64,000 nucleotides of DNA from Balanoglossus misakiensis (Eukaryota > Hemichordata), in the NCBI GenBank assembly GCA_040954595.2, contig CM082582.2:1674001-1738000 (forward strand). Reading direction: 5' to 3'. The notes under the pieces were generated by a model. The model ran no database searches and was not told the DNA's origin. It saw only the letters and a list, made by a program, of their open reading frames with translations. The translations under genes were made by a program, and so were the position numbers. This document shows, one piece after another, positions 51,384-60,279 of this stretch; positions within the stretch are counted from its first letter, which is position 1, and each line of letters starts with the position of its first letter.

Positions 51384-53278
51384 CTGTTGTGATTATTGCT
51401 GGAATAGGCAATGTTTTAATCTGCCTGCAAAGACTCGTGTGACAAAGATTGTCGGCCAGTCAACATCACCAACGATATTAACAATATAAAATAAATAAAA
51501 TTTCAACGATTCAACTTCTTTTCTAGCTTCCTATCTGGATAGTTTGTTTTTTTTACTCTAAAGATCGCCTTTCTTCCAGGCCACGTGGCAAGAGACGTTT
51601 TCAACTTCTACTATGATCGATGCGAGAGTACTATAGTATTCTCATATACACAGACAAAGGCCACCAAAATAAGAGAATCATTTGGTCAAATGGTAGAGGG
51701 CGCAAAAACAGATATTTCAAATGACAAAATTTTCCGATAAACGTGTTTAATCAAATCAAACTGTGCTCAATGGTATGCTTGCAAAAATTGAATACAAATG
51801 AAACAAAACACAGCAACTGCCATGAACAAGAAGTTTATTCATGTCAAAATTCATTTTTTTTGAATCATTGATTTCAATTATCAGCTGAAAACTAAAATTA
51901 GATTGTCATCTTGAACAGTATAAAATCAGCGAGCCATTAGACATTAAGTACCCAGCATACTAAAATAAAACCATGTAAACATGCACAATTAGATAATCAA
52001 ATAATTTTTATTTATTCACCATGATGTTTTTAATGTATGTCAAGTCAAAGTACTTGAAGTTATGGACGATCAATTAAAATAGAAAACTGTAATTTTAATG
52101 GCTGGGTAATGTATCCAATTTCTGCCCAATATATGAAATTTCCGAGTTAGCAACTGAAGAATTCGTGGGGAAAATAGTTACGTGATGTGTAACAGAATTC
52201 ACTTGGAAGTAAGGAGTTTTTGTAAAATCAACATGCATATTACAATTTATTTGTAAAAACTTGATTGGCAATGGAAAATTGGCGTTTAAATATATAGTAC
52301 TTCAAGATGAACAGATAAAATATAAGTTATTACAGATGTCATTTTACGACAACAAGGAATGGTAAATCGTTCTTTAATATCTTTAAAGATGCCAGGTCAA
52401 AGGTCACCTTTGCAAATTCAACCACTGGTACCATAGCCATTTCAAATGTAGCCAAAAGTGCGCCACCACTTTCTTCAAACATACTGAAACCATCTACAGG
52501 TTACCGTAGTCCTATATCTCTTGGCATCCATGGCAGTTTAGCTAGTCATGAGCTGGCAAGGGGTGACCTGTAAGCTTTAAACTCTGGCTTCGGTAATGTC
52601 GACTCTGGCTCTGGCATATACTTGCAGGTCCATATGACCTTGGGGTGAACATGGTCATGAAGAAATAAATAGAATCTGTTTGGTGCATTGTCAACTTCAT
52701 TTTATAGTTTCAAAAAATTACAATATGATGAGTAATATTGTTGTTGTTTTCAAAGAGACTCACCACACACTTTAGTAAATCAATGACTTGAAAAAGTTTT
52801 GAGGACTATCATTTGTCTGAATCTCGGACCGCGAGGCACATACTACCTTAAATAGTTTCACTCGCAGCTTCTTGTGGGCAGTTTCTCCTTGCGTACCTGT
52901 ACAGACACACCAGGAGGCCGTTCCCGATGAACAACTCAACCCACATGAAAACATTCAAGCGTCTGGTCACACCCATTTCCGTCAAACAAGAACATGAATG
53001 AAACTGCGGAGGAAGAGAACGGGAGAGTGCCCATTAACCCTGTAATGACCAATCATTTACTGGAACAAGGTTCAGGATGTACGATCACTGGAGTTGAAAA
53101 TAAGGTCATGGATTTGAAAATTATTTTGAGTTATGAAATTGAAAATACATATTTTTCATTGTGGATTCTCCGACATAAATATTATCAAAAACACTAAGGG
53201 TTGTCTTTTTAATTTATGACATATAACGCCATGAATCTAGCCCATTAATACAAAGGCAATACTAAAACACATTTCGGG
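51384..53278 (+). repeat. 1.9-kb direct repeat, copy 1
   Basis: From CTGTTGTGATTATTGCTGG to CACATTTCGGG this stretch matches 61,791-63,684 in the same orientation, with scattered substitutions and one- or two-base indels (roughly 97% by eye; not computed). It contains a possible terminal exon, a likely poly(A) signal and AT-rich sequence without other recognised genes. The ends lack the TG...CA of an LTR. A segmental duplication is the simplest explanation. Confidence 0.85.
51580..51740 (+). CDS. Possible 3'-terminal coding exon, copy 1
   Basis: A pyrimidine-rich stretch ending CTTTCTTCCAG precedes an open frame that begins with the last two bases of a codon (phase-1 intron) and runs 52 codons from GHVARDVFNFYYDRC through TKATKIRESFG to SNDKIFR and a TAA at 51,738-51,740. 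AATAAA lies about 225 bp downstream (51,964-51,969). No upstream exon was found and I do not recognise the protein. The duplicate at 61,989-62,149 has the same length with no indels and four substitutions, all amino-acid changing (N/K, D/H, Q/R, F/I). That is not what strong purifying selection would leave, so it may be a dead or fast-evolving exon, or chance. Support is the splice acceptor context and preservation of the frame in both copies. Confidence 0.3.
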
Positions 53279-53725
53279 TGCAACGAGCTAAAGTTCATAA
53301 TATCCTTTGTGACAAAATTGTAACTTATGCTAATGTCTCGTTTCAGTTCAAAGATCAAACGCAGTGCATTGTGATAAGCAATTTTCAGATTTGACATGCA
53401 TTTGGTGTTATAGTTACACCACACATTCATACAATACATACTGTACAGGAAACTCTTAAAGGGCGTACATTTCACACGTTGTGAACAATGACTAAATCTA
53501 CGTATGAGCATATTGGCTCTAGCGTACACACAACGAAGTTGTCTTTGAATGTCCGCATTGTCATCACCAGAGGAAGACACAATATAACCAAGGTACTTCT
53601 TAGTATCCACAAAGTTTAGACTTTTACCATAAAGATACACATTTGGGACTCTAACTGGGTTCCATGACTTTGGAAAAATTGCCATACATTCGGTTTTTAT
53701 GAGTGCATATGCAAGTTTTAACCAG
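53279..53725 (-). pseudogene. Non-LTR retrotransposon reverse transcriptase fragment
   Basis: The - strand reads about 150 residues resembling the part of LINE (jockey/CR1-type) reverse transcriptases that follows the catalytic YADD: KTECMAIFPKSW, then KKYLGYIVSSSGDDNADIQ, RCVYARANMLIRRFSHCS, FKSFLYSMYCMNVWCNY and AYHNALRLIF. The fingers and palm with the catalytic aspartates, the endonuclease and the 3' end are absent, so it cannot be active. The open frame extends beyond both ends (53,245-53,874), but the outer residues do not look like the family. Its downstream end meets the right edge of the 1.9-kb repeat, suggesting that this junction was a breakpoint or insertion site. The broad family is fairly certain from the KYLG block; the exact clade is not. 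Confidence 0.75.
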
Positions 53726-54753
53726 ATAAATAATAAAGCTTTGCCGCAAGCGATTATGGCCGCCACCGTGGGAAAATGCAAGAAACAATGAAAATGTTGC
53801 ATTTCCGGTTGTGAAACTTCATAAACAAAACATGATCTCATCCACTTGAGCTCATGGAAGTAAATGTACACCACTGAGACATCAGATTTTCATTTTTCAT
53901 TGCAATATTGCGCTTTTTTTAAAATTGCAGGAATTTTCGTTTTTCTTTAATTTTTGGCCATTTTGTCATAAATAAGTGTTGAGCTTGATATATTATCATG
54001 AAATAGCATTTAATAGACATAATTAAAAGCATATATGAGATTATTTAAAACTTTAATTTTTTATCCAGTTACAGCTTACGTGCCTTTAATTATATCATCC
54101 AACCACTGGCGCCCGTCAACATTTGATAGATCACTCGTTATCCATTTGTTACTAAGCGACCTCGATCGTTGCCAAGACTACTATCTTTCAGCTCAGCAAG
54201 ACTTGCTCGACTGTCCCCGAGCGTTGTATTTTAGATCGACGCCCTGGTCTCCCGGCTAAGATTGTCAATATATACGCCGCATGTTGCCAGCCAGGGCCCC
54301 GACTGACATTCCCTCTGAATATACACACCCCTCTATTGAAAATGGAACATTCCTGCAAGCAAAGCATGTTGTACTTGCTTACATCAGCTGTAGTGACTTG
54401 TGTAGACCCCCAGCGCGCGGCCTCTACTGTTTGTATATGGTCTGTCACAGTCCCCGGGAGTAACTGTCATGACAGAAATCGGTTTGTCAACGGCAAAACG
54501 GAGATAAGGTGTTTTTTCCGAATATAGAATATTCAATTCTGTTTGATTCGGTCATGCCCAAAGTGTGCGTAGCTGTCGTCCTCTGACAACGCTCCCTCAT
54601 ATTTCATGCGGAGAACCTAAGTAGGTTCAAGCCAAGTTTTAATAGTTGGGCTAAGGTCTTCCCTGATAAGTGTTGAAATGTTTGGGGTGTTACTGTCCGG
54701 GCTGTAACGACTTGGGTCGTGGAAAATGGGGGCTGAAACGACTGGGGCCGAAA
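53726..54753. other. Unassigned sequence
   Basis: AT-rich to about 54,080, then of mixed composition. Several short overlapping frames exist on both strands but none resembles a known family. Near 54,700-54,775 the motif AACGAC recurs three times in G-rich context (CTGTAACGACTTGGG, CTGAAACGACTGGGG, CCGGAACGACCTG), leading into a palindrome. Confidence 0.5.
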
Positions 54754-54807
54754 GGGTCAGAGTGCCGGAACGACCTGTTTAAACATGTCGTTCCAGCACT
54801 ATGACCC
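54754..54807. repeat. 54-bp near-perfect palindrome
   Basis: GGGTCAGAGTGCCGGAACGA at the left pairs with TCGTTCCAGCACTATGACCC at the right around a central GTTTAAAC, with three mismatched pairs in 27. It would form a strong cruciform or RNA hairpin. No flanking target duplication was identified. Confidence 0.85.
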
Positions 54808-55336
54808 TAAAGTGTTACCTAAGATAGTGTCCAGCGTCTAGCCGTTATTGAAATTATAGACCCTGCAGCGAGACTGAGCATGATTTGTTGTTGTCATGAA
54901 ACTCATCTCGTACTCCAGTCACTTTCATACAAAACGGCTATGAGTGTCCAATGGTCTTTGTTGAGACTGTTTGACATTGAATGGCATTGACCTCGCGGGA
55001 GGATATCCTTCATGAATACAATGCAGGATATAATTTACATTGGCTAAGGGCTTTGAGGTGCACCAAATTAGTAATTTAGACACACCTTAATTATTACATG
55101 CCACCCCAAACTTTTTTAAAGCAAGAAACAAAATTGCAGTGCTTTTCCAATGACGCTTTTTAAAATGTAGAATCAGATTGTTTTCTTGTCGCTCAGGTGT
55201 CCAAAATAAATATAGCTGTGATCAATTCCTACTTAAAGCAAACAAAAGTAAATTGAGTTGAATGGGCACGTCCGGCCCATATTTGACCCATTTCACATTT
55301 TTTCTTTCTTAGGCTGCATTCACAAACACCTCTGGA
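54808..55336. other. Unassigned AT-rich sequence
   Basis: No frame, tandem repeat or RNA gene recognised. From about 55,310 it leads into a G-run/C-run element. Confidence 0.5.
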
Positions 55337-55393
55337 GGGGGGGGGGGGGGGATTCATCTTTTACCGCTAATTTTCACATGCCCCCCCCCCCCC
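55337..55393. repeat. Poly-G/poly-C hairpin
   Basis: Fifteen G (55,337-55,351) are followed 29 bp later by thirteen C (55,381-55,393), which can pair into a hairpin. Shorter C-runs follow (CCCCC near 55,420, CCCCCC near 55,452), each next to TTTTGAAATC, a small direct repeat. The pattern looks like a degraded short interspersed or tandem element. Confidence 0.75.
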
Positions 55394-55800
55394 TTTCACA
55401 ACCCGAAATATTTTGAAATCCCCCTTCCGAACTGCCAAAATTTTGAAATCCCCCCATTTTCTTTCACAGAGCAAAACTCATAACTCTGCTCAAGCGCTCC
55501 CATGAAAAGAATTTGAAACTGATGTTTCCCCTCATCAGTGGGTATTAAAACTGAACATTGTTTTTATTTTTTAAGTATTTTGTATGATTATAATTAAAAA
55601 ATATACAACTTAGCTAAAATGCTTAGATGAGTTAATCAGATTTTCAAAGTCCACCTAAAAGATCATTTAATCTTTCCAGGGTGCGGTTTATGTTGGAGAT
55701 AGTATCAGTTAGGCTATTTCTCAGAAAATCAATGAACTATCTGCGGACACCCCGAATAATATGTTACCACAACGCTAGCCAGGAAGCACATGGGACATTT
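55394..55800. other. Unassigned sequence
   Basis: Contains the two TTTTGAAATCCCCC repeats near its start, then AT-rich sequence without recognised features up to the 105-bp tandem repeats. Confidence 0.45.
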
Positions 55801-56052
55801 CACAATGAGGCAGTGAACACTGGGGGGGGACCAGACTGACACGTTAACCAATCAGGGAGCTGTATGGTGAATAAATACATATTAATAAGACCTAACCTAC
55901 AAGGTCCTGCATAATGAGGCAGTGAACACTGGAGGACCAGACCTACACATTAACCAATCAGGGAGCTGTAAAGTGAATAATGCATTGTAATAAGACCTAA
56001 CCTACAAGGTCTGGTGAATAATACATAGTAATAAGACCTAACACATAAGGTC
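55801..56052. repeat. About 105-bp tandem repeat at the truncated end of the retroelement
   Basis: A unit running from CACAATGAGGCAGTGAACAC through CCAATCAGGGAGCTGTA and AATAAGACCTAACCTACAAG occurs at about 55,801-55,908 and again at about 55,909-56,013, followed by a partial third unit (GTGAATAATACATAGTAATA onward) to 56,052. Copies differ by substitutions and a G-run length. The repeats lie where the missing 3' part of the retroelement would be expected. Confidence 0.8.
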
Positions 56053-56564
56053 CCTCCAATCAGCGAGCCGCAAGTGGACCTTAGAGAAGTGGATAAACCA
56101 ATCAGAACATGTAATACGTGTGCATAGGACCTGTAATGTAGGTCATTTTGAAACAGGACTAGTTCACCATGACCAACCACATGACCCAGGAAATCGATCT
56201 GCTCATAACCCACATAACACTTAGTTGGTCTCGCTGTTAACTTTGCCTTACGTAGTCTGCTCATCAAATCTGTAATTGTCTTGATATGTTCTTCCCATGA
56301 TGCAGTGTGGATCAGTATGTGATCGATATAGTTGTCTACGTTCTTCATATCTCTTAACAATCTTCTCATAATTCTGCTAAAAGTCGCAGCACTATTTACA
56401 AGTCCGAAAGGCATTTTGATAAATTGGTATAGCCCATCATGCGTGATAAATGCCGTCAATTGTTTAGAATTATCAGTCAACGGGACTTGCCAATATTCTT
56501 TGCTGAGATCTACTTTAGTGAAATAGTGATCCTTGGATAACTTAGCAAAAAGCAAAAAGCTCAC
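55950..56564 (-). pseudogene. pol: Retrotransposon reverse transcriptase, central part (frameshifted)
   Basis: This 204-codon frame continues the RT started in the preceding frame. Visible blocks: FTKVDLSKEYWQVPL (about residues 15-29, with the first catalytic Asp at 19), FIKMPFGLVNSAATFSR (48-64), VDNYIDHILIHT (76-87) and KCYVGYEQIDFLGHVV (115-130). The second Asp of the conserved YxDD is His (residue 82), which should abolish polymerase activity; the usual Gly of SKGYWQ is Glu. Homology ends near residue 135 (about 56,160); the remaining 70 codons run into unrelated tandem-repeat DNA. The RT thumb and RNase H are missing. The frame is separated from the upstream frame by a tandem duplication of 7 bp near 56,550. 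Confidence 0.85.
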
Positions 56565-59500
56565 TCAGGTCTGGTGTAGGCTCTGCATCAAACACTGTTA
56601 TGCGATTGAGCTTTCTCATGTCAACACAACAACGATTGGACCCATCAGATTTCTTCACCGTTACCAGTGGAACAGCATATGGACTCTCTGAAGGTTCAGC
56701 TACTCCCATCTTAATCATCGTTTTGACTTCATCTTTCACTGCTTCACGGAGTGCATGAGGGATGGGGTATGGCCTACTGCATACTGGTGTTGGATCCATC
56801 AACTTGATGTCATGGAAACCCAGGTTGGTGTTACCACGAATATCAGTTAACATATCTTTGTAATTGATCAGCAACCTCCTCACCACTTGCTTCTGTATGT
56901 CTGACAAGTTGTCACATACATTCACATCTGCAGCAAATTCTTTCTGCTTGAATGCAGGAACCCGCAGTAAGTCATCGTTTACTTTAACCCCTGTGTTCTC
57001 TTGTACTTCTGAAGATTCATAACTCTGCTCATCTATCACAGATACACACACAATCTCAAGAAGTCCAGCTGATACTTCATCTAGCTGATCAGTTCTTCGA
57101 TAGTACCTCTTCAACAGGTTGGCATGGAATGTTTTCACCCTATGACCAAAGTCAATCTTGTAATCCATATTGCTCGCTTTCTCCACCACTGGAAAAGGAC
57201 CCTTCCAGTGCATAAGTAGTTTATTATGGTCAGTAGGTAGTAGCAATAACACCTCGTCACCTTTGTTGAACTTCCTCCATTTGGCCTTTCTATTGTAGTA
57301 GGACTTGTATTTGCCTTGTGATATCTTCAGTTCTTGTCTTGCTAAATCGCATGCCTTCTTTAATTTCTTTTGAAGATCAAGGATGTATTGATAAGTCGTT
57401 TTGGTTTCTGGTTCACTGATCTCTCCAGTCCATAGTTCTTTCAATATAGCCATTGGACCACGCACACTCCTCCCATAAAGTAACTCAAACGGAGAGAATC
57501 CTGTGCTCGATTGAGGCGTTTCTCTGTAGGCAAATAGTAAAGCATTCAGATAACGATCCCAATATGTTGGACGTTCCTCACACATCTTCCTGAGCATGAG
57601 TTTCAATGTACCATTGAACCGTTCCACTAGACCATTGAATGCTGGGTGGTATGGGGTGGTAGTCATCTGCTTTATAGACAAAAGCCGGCTGACCTCACGC
57701 ATCACATCTGATGTAAATTGAGTTCCTTGATCTGTCAGAATTTCACGTGGACACCCCACTCTTGAGTAGATGTCCAGGAGCGCCTCTGCAACAGTCTTGG
57801 TATCAATGTTAGTCAATGCAACAGACTCCGGATAGCGTGTTGCATAATCAACAACAGTAAGTATGTACCTATTCTTGCGTTCAGTGCATGGATGAATAGG
57901 GCCAACCAGGTCTACTGCAATACGTAGGAAAGGGATATCTATTAGTGGCATACTTCCAAGTGGTACCTTGGTCACCCGTCCCTTTGGTTGTGTCCGTTGA
58001 CATGAATCACAGGACTGACAGTAACGGGAAACATCTGATGTTAGCCCAGGCCAAACGAAGTTGCTGAGGATCTTGTCTGTGGTCTTGTGAGTTCCGTGGT
58101 GACCACCCAGCACTGATTCATGGGCTAGTCTCATCACCTGGTTACGATACACTCTGGGAACCACCACCTGTAACAGCTTTTCACCAAATTGGACCATTGG
58201 CGAATTGAACTCTCTGTACAGGATCCCATCTTTCATGATGAACTTCAACCTACCTCCATTCCTAGTCACTTTCTCATCACCCAAAATTGCCTTCTCACGT
58301 AGTTTGTCAAGAGTGGAGTCTTCTTCTTGAGCTTGTTGAAGCTTCCCTGGCATCACCACTTCACCAACAGCTTTAGGTACTTTAAGCTCTCTGATTGGTT
58401 TTTGGTTGGCTATCTTCTGGGCTCTGGTCTCCACAGCATTTGCTAAACCTGGTACCTGTCCAACAGTTGTACACAGTCTACATGTCGGCAATGGTTCCTG
58501 CCATGTAGTATCAGGATACGAAGGGTCAGATACACCATCAATGTTGCCCAGTATTAAATCATACACAGGGTTCATCATGCACAGTGCAGTAACATCACCA
58601 ACAAAGTAAGGGGTATCAACTTTTATTGAGGCTACAGGTACTCTTCTAATAGTCCCATCTATCAGAACACACGTCCTGTACTCACCAGTCAGCTGACTAC
58701 TTGACACCAGACTTCTTCGAACTACCACGCTACTACACCCACTATCACGCAAAACGCTAACCAGCTTACCATCGACCAATCCCTTCATTACCGGCATCTT
58801 CTTCACTCCATGGGCACTACAAGCAGCACTCATCACTGGGAGCTTATGACCACATGGTAACACGAACTCCTTATTCAGTGTTGCATCTGTTTTATCTATT
58901 TCCATTGCTACCACCATACATGCATAACCAGTGTCTAGTCCCCTGGGCTGTTGACGGTTGCCCCAATGTGTACATTCTTGTTTAGGTGGATAGTTTCTAT
59001 CTTCTTCAGTTAACAATACCGCCGTCTTATGCATCTTTGGCTTACATCTACAATCTTTGGCCATATGACCACCTTTACCACATACGAAGCACGTACCTTT
59101 AAAAACATGGGAACCATTGGTTTTGTTATTAAACTTCTTTACTTGATTTGGATATATAGCAGGCTTGGTATTTGCTGTCGGCTGGCTCCTTGGATTATTC
59201 TTGGCATTACTTGGCAGTTTCCACCACCCTCGGGCATCTAAGTATTTTGAGGCAGTAGATACCATCTCTTGGACATTCTCTGGCCGTCGCTCTCTAATGA
59301 ACATTGCCATGTCTCTGGAACATACTCCAATAAACTGCTCTCGAAGTAACAGATCTGTAAGCCCATTGTACGTCTTTGGAGTACCAGCCAGTTCTACCCA
59401 TCTGCCCAAATAGTCACCAATACGGTCCATAAACTTTTGAGCACTTTCATCATAATGTGGCATACACGAACGGAACTTGTCATGAAAACTCTCCTCACTT

Positions 59501-59727
59501 AACTGGTAAGCACTCAATAACTCTGGTTTCAATTCATCATAATTATTTGCAGACGCTGCAGGCATTTGGTTGTATGTGGATACATCCTTACCTTGTAACA
59601 ATATGCACTGAGATTCACCCCCAGTCATCTTTTTCCCACTTCTGAGCAGTGGCGTAGCGCTGAAAACGTTGAAGGTACGCATCCATATCATCAACATCCT
59701 CACGAAAACCCTGTAGTCTCGGAGCAT
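56542..59727 (-). CDS. pol: Gag-protease-integrase-RT polyprotein of a Gmr1-like retrotransposon
   Basis: A 1,061-codon frame. The first ~37 codons overlap the other Gag frame and are probably not native; retroelement sequence starts near 59,620. Domains in order: Gag capsid-like region (about 45-175), zinc knuckle C213-X2-C216-X4-H221-X4-C226, aspartic protease with RDSG (Asp 328) and a LILG flap-end motif (391-394), integrase zinc domain (H536, H543, C573, C576), integrase catalytic core with D606 or D627, D666 and E702 (D-X35-E spacing between the last two), GPF module at 843-845, then the start of RT (about 945-1061, with YPIPHALREAV and the RCCVDMRKLN block). Integrase encoded before RT is the key oddity. 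It would make the structural core and the protease and integrase enzymes of a virus-like particle. The frame ends prematurely at 56,542 through a 7-bp duplication. No chromodomain was seen. Confidence 0.9.
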   Translation of the reverse strand: MLRDYRVFVRMLMIWMRTFNVFSATPLLRSGKKMTGGESQCILLQGKDVSTYNQMPAASANNYDELKPELLSAYQLSEESFHDKFRSCMPHYDESAQKFMDRIGDYLGRWVELAGTPKTYNGLTDLLLREQFIGVCSRDMAMFIRERRPENVQEMVSTASKYLDARGWWKLPSNAKNNPRSQPTANTKPAIYPNQVKKFNNKTNGSHVFKGTCFVCGKGGHMAKDCRCKPKMHKTAVLLTEEDRNYPPKQECTHWGNRQQPRGLDTGYACMVVAMEIDKTDATLNKEFVLPCGHKLPVMSAACSAHGVKKMPVMKGLVDGKLVSVLRDSGCSSVVVRRSLVSSSQLTGEYRTCVLIDGTIRRVPVASIKVDTPYFVGDVTALCMMNPVYDLILGNIDGVSDPSYPDTTWQEPLPTCRLCTTVGQVPGLANAVETRAQKIANQKPIRELKVPKAVGEVVMPGKLQQAQEEDSTLDKLREKAILGDEKVTRNGGRLKFIMKDGILYREFNSPMVQFGEKLLQVVVPRVYRNQVMRLAHESVLGGHHGTHKTTDKILSNFVWPGLTSDVSRYCQSCDSCQRTQPKGRVTKVPLGSMPLIDIPFLRIAVDLVGPIHPCTERKNRYILTVVDYATRYPESVALTNIDTKTVAEALLDIYSRVGCPREILTDQGTQFTSDVMREVSRLLSIKQMTTTPYHPAFNGLVERFNGTLKLMLRKMCEERPTYWDRYLNALLFAYRETPQSSTGFSPFELLYGRSVRGPMAILKELWTGEISEPETKTTYQYILDLQKKLKKACDLARQELKISQGKYKSYYNRKAKWRKFNKGDEVLLLLPTDHNKLLMHWKGPFPVVEKASNMDYKIDFGHRVKTFHANLLKRYYRRTDQLDEVSAGLLEIVCVSVIDEQSYESSEVQENTGVKVNDDLLRVPAFKQKEFAADVNVCDNLSDIQKQVVRRLLINYKDMLTDIRGNTNLGFHDIKLMDPTPVCSRPYPIPHALREAVKDEVKTMIKMGVAEPSESPYAVPLVTVKKSDGSNRCCVDMRKLNRITVFDAEPTPDLSELFAFC

Positions 59728-59941
59728 GCGCTTTGGCCAAATTATTTTCAGTAACCTGCTGTTCTGTATTTTCCCCTTTCAATTTTAATTCTTGTAAGTG
59801 AATTTGCATTTTCAGTATCTCTCTCTCATGTTCCTCGCGCCACCTATTATCTTCTCTCTGCTCCTCTCTCTCAGTAGCCCTAAGATCCCTCTGTCTAATT
59901 TGTTCCTCTCTAACATAATCTTTTAAAGCAGTCCCTTCCAA
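59615..59941 (-). pseudogene. gag: Retrotransposon Gag, N-terminal part
   Basis: This 108-codon frame is rich in Glu, Arg and Gln (REEQIRQRDLRATEREEQRE at about 11-30, then KMQIHLQELKLKGEN) and likely forms a coiled coil. It is followed by FREDVDDMDAYLQRFQRYA, typical of the start of Gypsy-type Gag capsid domains. It stops just after KWEKDDWG, at a run of five G (plus-strand C 59,618-59,622), while the reading continues in the +1 frame of the long polyprotein. A one-base length change in the G-run explains this best; a programmed +1 shift is possible but less likely in an otherwise decayed copy. The start Met at 59,941 lies about 320 bp from the primer binding site. Confidence 0.75.
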
Positions 59942-60259
59942 CCCAAATTTTCTCCCTATCTTAGATATTCTTTCTGCATATATGCTTTGCTGTATCGCGA
60001 TTTACAACCCCCAGTTTGACATCCCCTAGCAGTACAGGGCATTCAGCACAAGTCAACACAGCCAAACGCACGACGCAAACCAACACGGCCCATATTATAT
60101 AGCAGGAAACCACAAGCGCACATACAGTAACAGTACCAGCCTACAGACCCAGCACCGTCTTCACAATTTGCAGAATCTCTACCTATCAAAACCATGGTCT
60201 CCACTATATGGCAACAATTTATGATAGTATACAAACAAATGCACAACAAAACGATAAAA
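59942..60259 (-). other. Retrotransposon 5' leader
   Basis: Sequence between the primer binding site and the Gag start. No recognised coding potential; a packaging signal would be expected here but cannot be identified by eye. Confidence 0.6.
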
Positions 60260-60277
60260 CTCCCGGATGAGCCCCCA
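60260..60277 (-). promoter_or_regulatory. Primer binding site, tRNA-Pro type
   Basis: The - strand reads TGGGGGCTCATCCGGGAG. This differs at about two positions from the tRNA-Pro primer binding site used by murine leukaemia virus. It sits two bases (TT) downstream of TGACA, whose final CA fits an LTR end, and upstream of Gag on the same strand, exactly where a primer site belongs. Confidence 0.75.
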
Positions 60278-60279
60278 AA

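Noticed and set aside
52772-53197. Short frames on both strands in the 1.9-kb repeats (52,772-52,954; 52,994-53,197 and their copies)
   Set aside because: Overlap on opposite strands, lack recognised motifs, and the + strand frame changes phase in the second copy.
58406-59645. + strand frames opposite the retrotransposon
   Set aside because: Shadows of the polyprotein frame; composition and lack of motifs give no support.
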